This document shows positions 18,594 through 27,985 of a stretch of DNA of 64,000 nucleotides, one piece after another. The stretch is taken from the NCBI GenBank assembly GCA_017479385.1, contig JAFVCE010000013.1, positions 1 through 64,000 of the forward strand, given 5' to 3'. The stretch's first letter is position 1; each line of letters starts with the position of its first letter. This DNA comes from Bacteroidales bacterium. GTDB lineage: Bacteria > Bacteroidota > Bacteroidia > Bacteroidales > P3. The position numbers were made by a program, and so were the translations under genes. Under the pieces are notes generated by a model. That model saw only the letters and a list, made by a program, of their open reading frames with translations. It did no database searches and was not told the DNA's origin.

Positions 18594-19202
18594 TTAGAGG
18601 CGCCAGCCGAGGCGCACGGGCAGGAACACGGTTTGTTGCATATAGGCCACGCCGAGTTGCAGGTAGAGGCTGCGCCAGTTGTGCTCCATGTTGCGCAGGC
18701 CGTGGCGGTAGTACCAGTTCACTCCGGCATAGATTTCGCCGTAGGGGGTGAGGTTGGTCGAGTAGCGGTTGGCGTCGTCGAGCAGTACGCTGGCGCCGCC
18801 ACGCAGGCCAGCCATGGGCGCAAAGCGGAAGGTTTGCGGTATGTGGTCGGCTCCGACACCGGTCCAAATGGGGCGAAAGTCGAGGTCGACAAAGAGGGTG
18901 GCCGCAATTTTGAAGTCGGCAGGGGTGCTGATGTTGGCCACGTAGTAGCCCGAAGCGCCGACGCCGAGCATGAAGTCTTGGCTCAGATTGCGGCCCACGA
19001 TGGCGCTCAAGCCGGCGGCCGACTCGTAGTTACCGAGGTAGTATCCGTAGTTGCCCGATTGGCCTAAATTGCCCATAAATGGCATAACGCCCAACTCGAA
19101 TTTGGCCATCCACTGGGTTCTTTCGTTCTGAAGAAATTGGGCCTCGGCGTCGAGGCTGAACAGCAACAAAGCGGTGATGCAGAGTATCTTGATGTTTTTC
19201 AT
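18594..19202 (-). CDS. Outer membrane beta-barrel protein, unknown function
   Basis: This 202-residue protein has a signal peptide (MKNIKILCITALLLFSLDAEA before QFLQNE). Alternating hydrophobic strands (FELGVMPFMGNLGQSGNYGYYLGNY; GEIYAGVNWYYRHGL) and the final WRSLYLQLGVAYMQQTVFLPVRLGWRL indicate a small 8-stranded barrel of the OmpA-like/PorT class. Its ATG overlaps the stop of the aminopeptidase gene (ATGA), so translation is coupled. The exact function is not recognisable. Confidence 0.75.
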   Translation of the reverse strand: MKNIKILCITALLLFSLDAEAQFLQNERTQWMAKFELGVMPFMGNLGQSGNYGYYLGNYESAAGLSAIVGRNLSQDFMLGVGASGYYVANISTPADFKIAATLFVDLDFRPIWTGVGADHIPQTFRFAPMAGLRGGASVLLDDANRYSTNLTPYGEIYAGVNWYYRHGLRNMEHNWRSLYLQLGVAYMQQTVFLPVRLGWRL

Positions 19203-21484
19203 AACACTATTAATTGCGACTGCAAAGATAAGAAATTATTTTTGATTTTCACAATATAACTTCCGGCCGGCAGGTTGTGGCTCAGTGGCGAGCCACTGCG
19301 ATAGCCTGTTTGGCGAAGCACGGTGCGACCATGTATGTCGCTGATTGTGAGCGTGGAAGGTTCGCCGTCGAATATGGCGCGGAGCTCGCCTCCATTAGGG
19401 TTGGGGGCTATCAAAAGTTTGTTGTTTCCGGCCTCGGGCGAGGGGGCTGTGGCAAGAATATTGGTGTCGATAACGGCCAAGATGTACTCGCCCGTGCGCA
19501 AGTGGGGGTCGGTGTAGAAGCCTTGCATCAGGTTGTTCGAGTGGTGACGGGTGGCTACGGTCCAGGGTTCGGCTGGCGAGTGGCGGTAGAGCAGGGCCAT
19601 CGAGTCTATCGACTGCTGGCTCCAGTAGAATCCTTCGTCAAGTTCGCGGTAGGTGAGGGTGCCGTAGCCGCTTTCGGCGTAGTGAAATCGGCCGGCGATG
19701 TTGGCTTCCCACGGCAGGGTGCCGTTCACAACCCAGTAGCGTCGGGCGGTGCGCACAATGCCCTCTTGGTTTGTGCCGCCTGGTTGGCCCCAGTGGTGCT
19801 CGACGAGCAGGTGGGCCTCGGTGCTGTCGTAAACCCTTACGCCAAAGTGGGTTAGGTGGTAGTCGGTTATGCCAGTGGTGGTGACGAACTCGGCGTTGGT
19901 GGCTGCGTCGGCGTCGCGGTGGTTGTAGTCTACTGCCCAAAACACTGGCTCGAACGGTATGGCGAAGGTGGCTACAGCGGTGTCGCCAACAAAGTCGAGC
20001 TGCACGTCGTGGTGGCCGAAGTCCCAGTCGAATAGCGATACCTCTATGGTCGAGGGTATCTCGATTTCGGCTTGGTAGCCAATGCGTTGACGACTAACAC
20101 GCACCGTGGCTTCGTGGTTGGCATAGCCCACCGAGTCTATGTGGTAGTTGAAAAAGCCTGGGGTGAAAACGTAGTTGTCGAAGAATGCAGTTAGGTCGGT
20201 GCTGCTAATGGCACTGAGTGTGTCGCGCAGGGCGTAGGCGTCGAAGTTGGCGTAGCGGTTGCGGGTAAATAGTTGGTTCATGGTCTGGTAGAAGAGCGAG
20301 TCGCCCAGTAGGCCGCGCAGCGAGTGCCAAGCCAACGAGCCCTGTTTGTAGGTGGTGGTGCCGTAGGTGTGGGCGTGGGGCATATCGTGGAGCGAGCGGT
20401 AGGCGCCATCGGTCACGTGGGCCAGGCGTAGCACTTGTTCGAGGGTTGTTTGGTAGTAGTCGATGGCGGCTTGGTGGCCTCGGCAGGCCTCGATGGCAAC
20501 CTCTTCGCAGAACGATGCTCCGCCTTCGTTTATCCACATATCGCCACTTTCGGCGCAGGTTATGGTGTTGCCGAACCAGGCGTGGCCCAGTTCGTGGCTC
20601 ACGGTGCCGAATTGGGCCGTCTCGCTCATGTCGCCAATGGCTTGTTCGGCCAAGGCTATGTTCATCACGTGTTCCATCGAGCCGAGGTGGGTGGCGCAGT
20701 AGCCAATGCGTTGCCAGATGTAGGGGCCAAAGGCGTGTTCGTAGGCTGGGAGCACGGTGTCGAGCAAGGCAAAGGTGTTGCTCACCGTGGCGCTGTCTTG
20801 CGAGATGTAGGCAAAGGTGGCTGGGTAGCTGGTTTCGCGCCCGCGCACGTTGCGCTCAATAGTGTTCCACTGCGCAGCGGCTACCGATACGAGGTAGGGT
20901 GGGGTGGGGTGGTCGAGTGCCCATTCTGAGGTGGTAGAGCCGTCGGGGTTGTGGCTTTCGGCCGTTAACAGCCCTCCACACTGGGCGCTCCAACCCGGCT
21001 TGGTGGTGACCCGCAGGCTGTATAGCGCCTTGTCGGTGAAGTTGTCGCGCGTGGGGAACCAGGCTCGTGCAATGCTGTGGGGCGAGTCGTCAAAGGCTAC
21101 GCCGAGGTTGTAGTAGAGGTCGTTGTCGAAGTGGAAACCGCCCCAGCCGTAGTTTTCTACATAGCCCGAGGCGTGGTAGGCTATGTGTAGATGGGCGGTG
21201 TCGCCGGCGGCGAGGTTGGCGGTACCGATGTTGTCGAGCTGGCAGTCGAGCACTTGGCCGTCGAGGGCAATGGTGTCGGCCGTACCTTCGAGCAAAAGGC
21301 TGATGGTGGTGCAGGGGCGTAGGAGCCGCAGAGTGATGTCGGCCGTACCGACGATGGTGTTGGGTTGGCTGTGGCCGAGGTCGACGGCAATGTCGTAGCG
21401 CAGTATGTCGACCGAGTCGGCGTTCTGGCTGTGGGCCGAAAGCGTTAGCCCGAGCAGTAAGGCTATGAGTATCAGACGTTTCAT
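19199..21484 (-). CDS. M1-family metallopeptidase with T9SS sorting domain
   Basis: This 761-residue zinc aminopeptidase is predicted to be secreted. It has a signal peptide (MKRLILIALLLGLTLSAHS). The catalytic motif HELGHAWFGNT, with the third zinc ligand in WINEGGA 18 residues later, matches M1 (HExxH-x18-E). The M1 exopeptidase motif appears as GSMEH rather than GAMEN, so aminopeptidase specificity is uncertain. The last 75 residues form a type A T9SS sorting domain (LLIAPNPNGGELRA, LTISDIHGRTVL, LPAGSYIVKIKN). The product is therefore exported by T9SS and probably surface-anchored. It is cotranscribed with the barrel gene downstream. Confidence 0.88.
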   Translation of the reverse strand: MKRLILIALLLGLTLSAHSQNADSVDILRYDIAVDLGHSQPNTIVGTADITLRLLRPCTTISLLLEGTADTIALDGQVLDCQLDNIGTANLAAGDTAHLHIAYHASGYVENYGWGGFHFDNDLYYNLGVAFDDSPHSIARAWFPTRDNFTDKALYSLRVTTKPGWSAQCGGLLTAESHNPDGSTTSEWALDHPTPPYLVSVAAAQWNTIERNVRGRETSYPATFAYISQDSATVSNTFALLDTVLPAYEHAFGPYIWQRIGYCATHLGSMEHVMNIALAEQAIGDMSETAQFGTVSHELGHAWFGNTITCAESGDMWINEGGASFCEEVAIEACRGHQAAIDYYQTTLEQVLRLAHVTDGAYRSLHDMPHAHTYGTTTYKQGSLAWHSLRGLLGDSLFYQTMNQLFTRNRYANFDAYALRDTLSAISSTDLTAFFDNYVFTPGFFNYHIDSVGYANHEATVRVSRQRIGYQAEIEIPSTIEVSLFDWDFGHHDVQLDFVGDTAVATFAIPFEPVFWAVDYNHRDADAATNAEFVTTTGITDYHLTHFGVRVYDSTEAHLLVEHHWGQPGGTNQEGIVRTARRYWVVNGTLPWEANIAGRFHYAESGYGTLTYRELDEGFYWSQQSIDSMALLYRHSPAEPWTVATRHHSNNLMQGFYTDPHLRTGEYILAVIDTNILATAPSPEAGNNKLLIAPNPNGGELRAIFDGEPSTLTISDIHGRTVLRQTGYRSGSPLSHNLPAGSYIVKIKNNFLSLQSQLIVL

Positions 21485-21520
21485 GTCGATAGGTGCAGGA
21501 TGTTGGTGTTAATCGGACTG

Positions 21521-21528
21521 CAAAGTTA
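21521..21528 (-). promoter_or_regulatory. -7 box TAACTTTG upstream of the M1 peptidase gene
   Basis: The extended GTAACTTTGCA on the minus strand lies 36 bases before the ATG at 21484, in the divergent gap with the ECF sigma gene. Confidence 0.6.
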
Positions 21529-21603
21529 CGTAAAAAAATCCATTTCCCGAAAAAAAAGTTGAGCTAAGGTGTAATATTTTCCGCTTTTTTTCGTCTATTA
21601 AGT

Positions 21604-22074
21604 ATGACCTGCAAGGAATACAACACCAGTGTAAGCAATTTGAGCGACGGTCTTTACCGTTTCGCGCTGCGCTATACGGGCGATGGCGACGCGAGTCGCG
21701 ACGCTGTGCAGGACAGTTTTGTGGTGTTGTGGGAACACCGGCGCGAGGTTTCGGCCGAGGGCGCCAAGGCATACCTCTACCGGGTGCTCTATTACCGCTT
21801 GGTCGACGCCCACCGCCGCGAGCAGCACTTCGACCGCGTTGCCTCGCCCGAGCCGCAAGTGCAGGCCAACAACGCCTTCGAGCTTCACGACTCGTTGCAG
21901 CAAGCTCTTGATGCCTTGAACGAGGTGCAACGCTCGCTGGTGTTGCTGCGCGACCTTGAGGGCTACTCCTACAAAGAGATGGCTGCCATGCTTTCGCTCT
22001 CCGAACAACAGGTGATGGTTTACCTTTACAGGGCCAGAAAGACGATGAAACAAATTTTGAACGAAATATTATGA
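21604..22074 (+). CDS. RNA polymerase sigma-70 factor, ECF subfamily
   Basis: This 156-residue ECF sigma factor has region 2 at about residues 10-75 (LYRFALRYTGD, AVQDSFVVLWEHR, YLYRVLYYRLVDAHRR) and region 4 at about 100-156 (LNEVQRSLVLLRDLEGYSYKEMAAMLSLSEQQVMVYLYRARKTM). Its stop overlaps the start of the next gene (ATGA), the standard sigma/anti-sigma layout. The regulon may include the third gene of the operon; this is an inference from context. Confidence 0.92.
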   Translation: MTCKEYNTSVSNLSDGLYRFALRYTGDGDASRDAVQDSFVVLWEHRREVSAEGAKAYLYRVLYYRLVDAHRREQHFDRVASPEPQVQANNAFELHDSLQQALDALNEVQRSLVLLRDLEGYSYKEMAAMLSLSEQQVMVYLYRARKTMKQILNEIL

Positions 22075-22832
22075 TAGACCTGAAGAACATAGAGCAACTG
22101 CTCGACCGCTTTGCCGAAGGCACTCTCTCGCCCGACGAGGAAGCCAAGGTGCAGGCATGGCTCGAAGCCAACGCCGAGTTGCTCAGCACCCCCCTGGTGG
22201 CTCCCCATCAGGCCCAAGCCACCATGCCAGGCAAGGAACACCTCTACCGCCGGCCGCTGTTGGCGCCTGTGTGGCGCGCCGTGGCCGCCGCCTGCGTGGT
22301 GGCTGTGGTTGCCACCGTGCCGCTCTGGCACCGCCAACCTGCCGAGCCTGCCCCGATGATGGCTTCGGCCGAAGAAATAGAGGCCGCTGAACCCGAAATT
22401 AATACCGAAATTAGTACCGAGAGCCATGCCGCAATCAGCACTGCACCAGCCGCTCCAGCCCCTGCACGGCAGCCGCAGCGAGTCGCCCCCCAGACTCTAC
22501 ACCCCGCTCCCAGTCGCGCCAACGACCCCGCTGTCGCGCCTCAACAGTTGCTGGCCGCTGCCCCAATGCTCGCCCAGCCGCAGGCCTTGCCTCTGCCCGT
22601 GAGGGAAAGCATAGTGGTGCAGGCCGACGAGATGGTGGCTTGGGTGGCCGACACCATTGCTTACGACGAGATGGTGGCCTATTCGCTGCAACTGGGCAAC
22701 CAGCAGTGGCTCGAGCCCGTGGCGGCACCGCTTTACTACCGTTTTGAGGAGGAGCGCCAGCGCTTGGGCGACTCGTTGCTCGCTTTCGTCGAACGCCACT
22801 CACAACCTTTAATGCAATTAATTAAAAAATAA
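22071..22832 (+). CDS. Putative anti-sigma factor (single-pass membrane protein)
   Basis: This 253-residue protein has a cytosolic N-terminus with an anti-sigma-like helix pattern (IEQLLDRFAEGTLSPDEEAKVQAWLE). One membrane helix at about 68-88 (AVAAACVVAVVATVPLW) precedes a long Pro/Ala-rich, low-complexity periplasmic stretch (about 90-180) and a C-terminal helical end. Coupling to the ECF gene and this topology support anti-sigma function. No zinc-binding HxxxCxxC is present. Confidence 0.75.
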   Translation: MIDLKNIEQLLDRFAEGTLSPDEEAKVQAWLEANAELLSTPLVAPHQAQATMPGKEHLYRRPLLAPVWRAVAAACVVAVVATVPLWHRQPAEPAPMMASAEEIEAAEPEINTEISTESHAAISTAPAAPAPARQPQRVAPQTLHPAPSRANDPAVAPQQLLAAAPMLAQPQALPLPVRESIVVQADEMVAWVADTIAYDEMVAYSLQLGNQQWLEPVAAPLYYRFEEERQRLGDSLLAFVERHSQPLMQLIKK

Positions 22833-22841
22833 ATCACCAAT

Positions 22842-24155
22842 ATGAAAAAGACAATCCTTCTGCTGTTCGTCGCTGTGGGCTTGGTAGCCGCTGCACAGCA
22901 ACCCAAGGTTTTTAGAACCGATTTTAAACCTCAGACCATGATAACCAATGTTGTGGTAAAAGATGGCGCAAAGGTGACCGTGCTACCCGACACCGAGGTC
23001 TACCTCTTGCTCAAGAGCGACAACATGGTGGAAATTCCACAAGAGGTGGTAACAGTGCTGCGCAACACCATTGTTTTCGACAATGAGATTGAGCCTTACG
23101 GCGTTGAGCTTCATGTAAATACGCCAAAGCTGACCATCACCATCGAGGATAATGCCACGCTCGTGCTCGACATGAGTAGCGACACTGCCAAAGCGGGGCT
23201 CCAAGTGCTGACTATCTCGGCCGAAGACCATTCGCAGACAACCGTCAAGGCCTCGACCGACACGCTGCAATTGGTCTCGCTCGACCTCGAGGCCGAAGAC
23301 GGTGCCACGATTGTGGTCGAACCATTTGTCAGCACTTTGAAGAGCAGGATGAGCCTCGACGACGACGCCCGAATATCCTACAACGGCATCGTCTACCGGC
23401 CTACCACCAGCGTAACTGATATGATGGACCGCCGTGCCGACACCGACGACCTTGCCGGCTCGAAGCGTACCAAAAAGAGTGACGAGTCTTTCCCCATGGT
23501 AGGCTCTCACGCGCAGTTCCTTTGGGGCTGGAACAACTGGGGCGAGCGCCCGATGGCTGGCCTGTTCAGCGTTGATGGCGACGACGAGGTGGTAACCACC
23601 TTCCAGTCGTTCCAATTGGGATATGTGGTAGAGTTTGCGCTGTCGCGTTTCTTGTCGCTCGAGGCAGGCCTGGAATACGAGAGCGATATTTACCGTTTTG
23701 CCGCGCAGCTGGTTGATTTCCATCCCACTGGCAACGCTGGCGAGGCGGCTTTTGTCGACGTCACTCCGGCGCTGACCGACTACAAGGCGCGCTCGCGCTT
23801 CGTGACACGCTACATCACGCTGCCGGTAGCCGTGGCGATGGCCATACCGGTGGGCAAGGGCAAGAAGGACCGCCTGTGTCTGGCCCTGGCTGCGGTGCCC
23901 GGCTTGGGCTTCAGCAGTGGCTCTACCGGCCTGAAAACCAGGGAGACCACCGTTGGCCATACCACTCGCTCCACCTCGCCTGTGGCCAACCACTACATGA
24001 ATCCGTATAAGTTCGACGTGCGCCTGTCGGCCGGCTTCGACCACTTCTATTTCTTCGTGCAGCCGTCGCTGTTGCCCGTGTTCAAAACCGACGGCGACAA
24101 GCACTTGAACCACGAACTCTACCCCATAAAGTTCGGTTTCCAACTGGGTCTCTGA
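22842..24155 (+). CDS. Outer membrane barrel protein with N-terminal auto-adhesin-like domain
   Basis: This 437-residue exported protein has a signal peptide (MKKTILLLFVAVGLVAAA). Residues 30-185 show short repeating beta-helix-like turns (ITIEDNATLVLDMSSDT, LTISAEDHSQTTVKAST, LDLEAEDGATIVVEP) like DUF2807/head-GIN domains. A linker (RRADTDDLAGSKRTKKSDE) leads to an outer-membrane beta-barrel (FQLGYVVEFALSRFLSLEAGLEYES; FYFFVQPSLLPVF, ending IKFGFQLGL). As third gene after the sigma/anti-sigma pair it is a likely target of that regulator. Confidence 0.7.
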   Translation: MKKTILLLFVAVGLVAAAQQPKVFRTDFKPQTMITNVVVKDGAKVTVLPDTEVYLLLKSDNMVEIPQEVVTVLRNTIVFDNEIEPYGVELHVNTPKLTITIEDNATLVLDMSSDTAKAGLQVLTISAEDHSQTTVKASTDTLQLVSLDLEAEDGATIVVEPFVSTLKSRMSLDDDARISYNGIVYRPTTSVTDMMDRRADTDDLAGSKRTKKSDESFPMVGSHAQFLWGWNNWGERPMAGLFSVDGDDEVVTTFQSFQLGYVVEFALSRFLSLEAGLEYESDIYRFAAQLVDFHPTGNAGEAAFVDVTPALTDYKARSRFVTRYITLPVAVAMAIPVGKGKKDRLCLALAAVPGLGFSSGSTGLKTRETTVGHTTRSTSPVANHYMNPYKFDVRLSAGFDHFYFFVQPSLLPVFKTDGDKHLNHELYPIKFGFQLGL

Positions 24156-24180
24156 CAGTCAACAATGTAAAGCATACGCC

Positions 24181-24209
24181 AGCCGGCCGCGCAGCGGCCG
24201 GCTTTTTTT
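24181..24209 (+). terminator. Rho-independent terminator of the ECF operon
   Basis: AGCCGGCCGC, loop GCA, GCGGCCGGCT followed by a T7 run. It lies 26 bases after the stop. This is the clearest classical terminator in the window. Confidence 0.9.
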
Positions 24210-24265
24210 GCGCTTTGTGGCCTCTTATCATCGCTCCAACAATGGGTTTGGGAGGGGTGGAAATC

Positions 24266-24364
24266 GGCCAAAAATCGATGTCTAAGTGGCTCAGTATCAA
24301 GTGTTGTTCGACCTCAATACGACCTTAACCCCTCTTTAACCCCTCCTCAACCCTGAATATCAGG
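24266..24364 (+). repeat. Dispersed repeat copy R3 (near full length)
   Basis: The copy begins GGCCAAAAATCGATG, then CTAAGTGGCTCAGTATCAAG, TGTTGTTCGACCTCAATACG, ACCTTAACCCCTCTTTAACC and CCTCCTCAACCCTGAATATC. The last 13 bases form a small hairpin CCTGA-ATA-TCAGG (24352-24364), also present in R4. It lies in the convergent gap between the ECF operon and purD. Confidence 0.88.
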
Positions 24365-24383
24365 CTCTTGCAGAGAGGGTATG

Positions 24384-24424
24384 TAGCGGTGAGGGGCGGC
24401 GCGCAGCGCCGCCCCTCACCGCTA
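24384..24424. terminator. 19-bp GC-rich hairpin downstream of purD
   Basis: TAGCGGTGAGGGGCGGCGC, loop GCA, and its perfect complement. It lies 68 bases after the purD stop on the minus strand. The outer stem and loop resemble the hairpin at 32901-32942. There is no U tract. A convergent bidirectional terminator is the likely role. Confidence 0.55.
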
Positions 24425-24491
24425 TGTCGAAGGCTGATTATTTTGTTGGATAGGCGTGGGGTGTTCTGCTACCCGTCGGCCCTCCTCCTCG

Positions 24492-25814
24492 TTAGAGGGG
24501 TTGGCGGTCTATCATCATCCGCAACAGGTCTTGGCCAATGTCGTGGCGGTAGTAGCGGCCGCTCCATTTGATGTGCTCTGCCGCATAGTAGCTCTTGAGC
24601 AACGCTTCGGGCAGCGACTCGGAGAGCGTGGTTGTACAAATCACGCGTCCGCCGTTGGTGAGCAGGCGCCCCTCGGCGTCGCGGCGTGTGCCGGCGTGGA
24701 ACACGAGGCTCCCTTCAACCTCGTCGACACCGCTTATTTCGCGCCCTTTGGCATATTTTTCGGGGTAGCCTTTGGCCACCATCATCACGCAGGCGGCATA
24801 GCGCGGGTCGATGTCGAGCGTAGCCTTGTCGAGTGTGCCGTTGGCGGCGTGGATAAAGAGGTCTACCACGTCGCTCTTTATGCGCGGAAAAACGCTCTCG
24901 GTCTCGGGGTCGCCCATGCGCACGTTGTATTCGATGACGTAGGGGTCGGGGCCGTCGGCCGACTGCATATTGCAGCACATCAGCCCGATGAAGATGAAAC
25001 CGCAGTAAGGCGTCTTCTCTTTTGCCAATCCCTTCACGGTCGGAGCCACGATGAGACGCTCCACTTTGCGCATAAACTCTTTGTCGGCAAATGGCACGGG
25101 GCTCACCGAGCCCATGCCGCCGGTGTTCAAACCGGTGTCGCCCTCGCCAATGCGCTTGTAGTCCTTGGCGGTGGGTAGAATTTTGTAGTTGTGGCCGTCG
25201 GTGAGCACAAATACGCTCATCTCGACCCCTTCGAGGTATTCTTCAATCACCACACGGCTGCTGGCTTGGCCAAATTTGCCACCCTCAACCATGTTGTGCA
25301 ATTCCTGCTTGGCTTCGGCCAAGTCGTTGATAATCAGCACGCCCTTGCCTGCTGCCAAGCCGTCGGCCTTAAGCACATAGGGCGGTTGCAGGCTTTCGAG
25401 AAATTGCTCGCCCTCGGCCACGTTTTCGGCCGTGAAGGTGCGGTAGCGGGCTGTGGGGATGGCGTGGCGCGCCATAAAAGCCTTGGCGTGGTCTTTGCTG
25501 CCCTCGAGGGCGGCACCGGCCTTCGAAGGGCCAATCAGCTTCACGTTGCGCAGGCTCTCTTCGGCGGCAAAAAAATCGGCAATTCCGGCCACCAATGGTG
25601 CCTCGGGCCCAACCACAACCATGCCAATATGTTTCTCCTCGACACACTTTTTCACCCCCTCGAAATCCTCGGGGTTAAGGTCAAGGTTGGTGCCGCACGC
25701 GGCAGTGCCAGCATTGCCAGGGGCTATATAAAGGTTCTGACACTGAGCGCTTTGGCTCAATTTGTAGGCTATGGCGTGTTCGCGTCCGCCCGATCCAAGT
25801 AGGAGTATATTCAT
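24492..25814 (-). CDS. purD: Phosphoribosylamine-glycine ligase
   Basis: This 440-residue GAR synthetase joins phosphoribosylamine and glycine using ATP in purine synthesis. The chosen start MNILLLGSGGREHAIAYKL is the canonical N-terminus; the longer frame reads across the promoter. ATP-grasp features are VGPEAPLVAGIADFF, GPSKAGAALEGSKDHAKAFM, LKADGLAAGKGV, NTGGMGSVSPVPF and EYNVRMGDPETE. Length and domain order are normal. Confidence 0.96.
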   Translation of the reverse strand: MNILLLGSGGREHAIAYKLSQSAQCQNLYIAPGNAGTAACGTNLDLNPEDFEGVKKCVEEKHIGMVVVGPEAPLVAGIADFFAAEESLRNVKLIGPSKAGAALEGSKDHAKAFMARHAIPTARYRTFTAENVAEGEQFLESLQPPYVLKADGLAAGKGVLIINDLAEAKQELHNMVEGGKFGQASSRVVIEEYLEGVEMSVFVLTDGHNYKILPTAKDYKRIGEGDTGLNTGGMGSVSPVPFADKEFMRKVERLIVAPTVKGLAKEKTPYCGFIFIGLMCCNMQSADGPDPYVIEYNVRMGDPETESVFPRIKSDVVDLFIHAANGTLDKATLDIDPRYAACVMMVAKGYPEKYAKGREISGVDEVEGSLVFHAGTRRDAEGRLLTNGGRVICTTTLSESLPEALLKSYYAAEHIKWSGRYYRHDIGQDLLRMMIDRQPL

Positions 25815-25841
25815 CGCTCTTCTTTTACTGTTGTTAGGTTG

Positions 25842-25849
25842 CAAAGTTA
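25842..25849 (-). promoter_or_regulatory. -7 box TAACTTTG upstream of purD
   Basis: Extended GTAACTTTGCA lies 27 bases before the purD ATG at 25814. Confidence 0.6.
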
Positions 25850-25930
25850 CGCTTTTTTTTCGAATCGGAGCCAAATTTTTTCAGCCTTTTTTGGCCCTCT
25901 CCACAATGGTGCTGACAATCAGGGCAATAA

Positions 25931-26665
25931 CTACCCTTCGATAACGCCCTGCGACTGCAGTCGGCGGTAGGTTTTTTCGGCTGCCTGCTGCTCTGCGGCC
26001 TTGATGGTGAAGTCGACAGCTGTGTCGTACTGTTTGCCGTCGACTATGGCGCAGCATTCGTAGTGAATGCGCTTGTTCGGCCCTTGGGCGAAGCGCCGCG
26101 TAACTTCGAACGCCACGGTGTGGCGCGTTTTTTGCCCCCAGTCTATCAGTTTGCTCTTGAAATTCCAGTCGGTGGCAGCAATGTCGTCTATGTCGATGTG
26201 GCGTGCTATTATACGGTCTATCACCACTTTACGCGTAAATCGGTAGCCTTTTTCGAGGTATATGGCGCCCACCAAAGCCTCGAAGGCGTCGCCCTCTATC
26301 GATTTGAACACGCCTTGCGACTCGCGGTTATATTGTATCAGCTGAGCCAATCCAATCGTGTGTGCCAGGCTGTTCAGGCTGCGGCGGCTTACAATCTTGG
26401 CGCGCAGTTCGGTCAAGTAGCCTTCGCCTTTGTAGGGGTAGCGGCGGTAGAGCATCTCGGCCACCATGGCGGTGAGCAGCGCGTCGCCCAAATATTCTAA
26501 CCGTTCGTTGTTTATGCGCTGGCCTTGCGAGGTGAGTTCCGACTTCGACTTGTGGATGAGCGCAACTTGGTAGAGGTGTGGCTTGCGCGGGGTGAACCCC
26601 AACTCGCGCCTACAGAAGTTGTAGAACTCCTTGTGCTCTCGCCTGTCGCGCAGTAGGTTCCACAT
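25931..26665 (-). CDS. rnc: Ribonuclease III
   Basis: This 244-residue double-stranded RNA endonuclease acts in rRNA and mRNA processing. The RNase III signature NNERLEYLGDALLTAM lies at about residues 53-68, with the second acidic site in DAFEALVGAIYLEKG at about 125. A dsRNA-binding domain occupies the C-terminal 80 residues (DWGQKTRHTVAFEVTRR, AAEQQAAEKTYRRL). It sits downstream of fabF and acpP, the gene order seen widely in Bacteroidota (acpP-fabF-rnc). Confidence 0.95.
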   Translation of the reverse strand: MWNLLRDRREHKEFYNFCRRELGFTPRKPHLYQVALIHKSKSELTSQGQRINNERLEYLGDALLTAMVAEMLYRRYPYKGEGYLTELRAKIVSRRSLNSLAHTIGLAQLIQYNRESQGVFKSIEGDAFEALVGAIYLEKGYRFTRKVVIDRIIARHIDIDDIAATDWNFKSKLIDWGQKTRHTVAFEVTRRFAQGPNKRIHYECCAIVDGKQYDTAVDFTIKAAEQQAAEKTYRRLQSQGVIEG

Positions 26666-26743
26666 TGTCAGTCGCTATTTGGTGTGTCGGAGCGGCCTGC
26701 TATCAACTTTGTGTTGAACATCGAACAGTTCTTTTCCCGTTTC

Positions 26744-27985
26744 TCAATATTTGCGGAACGCCAGGCAGGCGTTGTGTCCACCAAAGCCAAAGGCGTTGCT
26801 CAGGGCGAACTCCACATTGCGCACCGTGGGGCGGTTAAAGGTGAAGTCGAGCGGAGCAATCTCGGGGTCGTCGGTAAAGTGGTTGATTGTTGGCGGAACC
26901 ACACCGTTCTTTATGGCCAAGATGGTGGCAATGGCTTCGACCGCACCGGCGGCACCAAGCAGGTGGCCCGTCATCGACTTGGTCGAGTTGACGCTGATTT
27001 TCTGGGCATGGTCGCCGAAGAGGGCGGCTATGGCTTTGGGCTCCGATATGTCGCCCACTGGCGTCGAGGTGCCGTGTGTGTTGATGTGGTCGACATCGGT
27101 AATCTGCATTCCAGAGTCCTCAATAGCCTGACGCATAGCCTGTTGTGCTCCCAACCCGTCGGGGTGCGAGGCGGTGATGTGGTAGGCGTCGGCGGTAAGA
27201 CCCGAGCCGGTTATTTCGGCGTAGATGTGTGCGCCACGCGCTTTGGCGTGCTCCAACTCTTCGAGGATGATGGCGCCAGCACCTTCGCCAAGCACAAAAC
27301 CGTCGCGGTCCTTGTCGTAGGGGCGCGAGGCGGTGGCAGGGTCGTCGTTACGGGTCGAGAGGGCCTGCATATTGGCAAAGCCACCAATGCCGCACTCGGT
27401 GACGGCTGCTTCGGAGCCTCCGGCAATCATGGCGTCGGCCTTGCCGAGGCGTATGGTGTTGAACGCGTCGCTTATGGCCATTGCCGACGAGGCGCAGGCG
27501 GCTACGGTAGCGTAGTTTGGCCCACGAAAACCATATTTTATGGCCATCATGCCGGCGCAGATGTCGATAATGGTTTTGGGCACGAAGAAGGGGCTAAAGC
27601 GCGGCGACTCGCTGCGTGCGAAGTCGCTCACTTCCTGCTGGAACGTGGTAACACCACCCATACCCGAGCCCCAAATAATGCCAACGCGGTCGGGGTCGGG
27701 TTTGGCTTCGGCCAATCCCGAGTCGGCCATAGCCTCGTCGGCTGCCACCATACCGTATTGGGTAAAGAGGTCCATCTTGCGAGCCTCCTTGCGGTCAAAG
27801 TGGTTGGTGGGGTCAAAGCCTTTCAGTTCGCAGGCTATGTGACATTTATATTTCTCCGGGTCGAATCGGGTTATGAGGCTTGCACCACTTACCCCGGCCA
27901 GCAGATTTTGCCAGAAGGTTTTTGCGTCGTTTCCGACCGGGGTGAGTGTGCCGATGCCTGTTACAACTACTCGTTTCAAATTCAT
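26744..27985 (-). CDS. fabF: 3-oxoacyl-[acyl-carrier-protein] synthase II
   Basis: This 413-residue elongating ketosynthase of type II fatty acid synthesis starts MNLKRVVVTGIGTLTPVGND. The active-site Cys lies in TVAACASSAMAISDAF, and the two His residues in NTHGTSTPVGD and KSMTGHLLGAAGA. It follows acpP by about 55 bases and precedes rnc. Confidence 0.96.
   Translation of the reverse strand: MNLKRVVVTGIGTLTPVGNDAKTFWQNLLAGVSGASLITRFDPEKYKCHIACELKGFDPTNHFDRKEARKMDLFTQYGMVAADEAMADSGLAEAKPDPDRVGIIWGSGMGGVTTFQQEVSDFARSESPRFSPFFVPKTIIDICAGMMAIKYGFRGPNYATVAACASSAMAISDAFNTIRLGKADAMIAGGSEAAVTECGIGGFANMQALSTRNDDPATASRPYDKDRDGFVLGEGAGAIILEELEHAKARGAHIYAEITGSGLTADAYHITASHPDGLGAQQAMRQAIEDSGMQITDVDHINTHGTSTPVGDISEPKAIAALFGDHAQKISVNSTKSMTGHLLGAAGAVEAIATILAIKNGVVPPTINHFTDDPEIAPLDFTFNRPTVRNVEFALSNAFGFGGHNACLAFRKY

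Noticed and set aside
19223-19230. TATCTTTG on the minus strand before the barrel gene at 18594
   Set aside because: It lies inside the 3' coding end of the M1 peptidase gene, and the two genes are coupled by ATGA. A match to TAnnTTTG alone is expected by chance many times in 64 kb.
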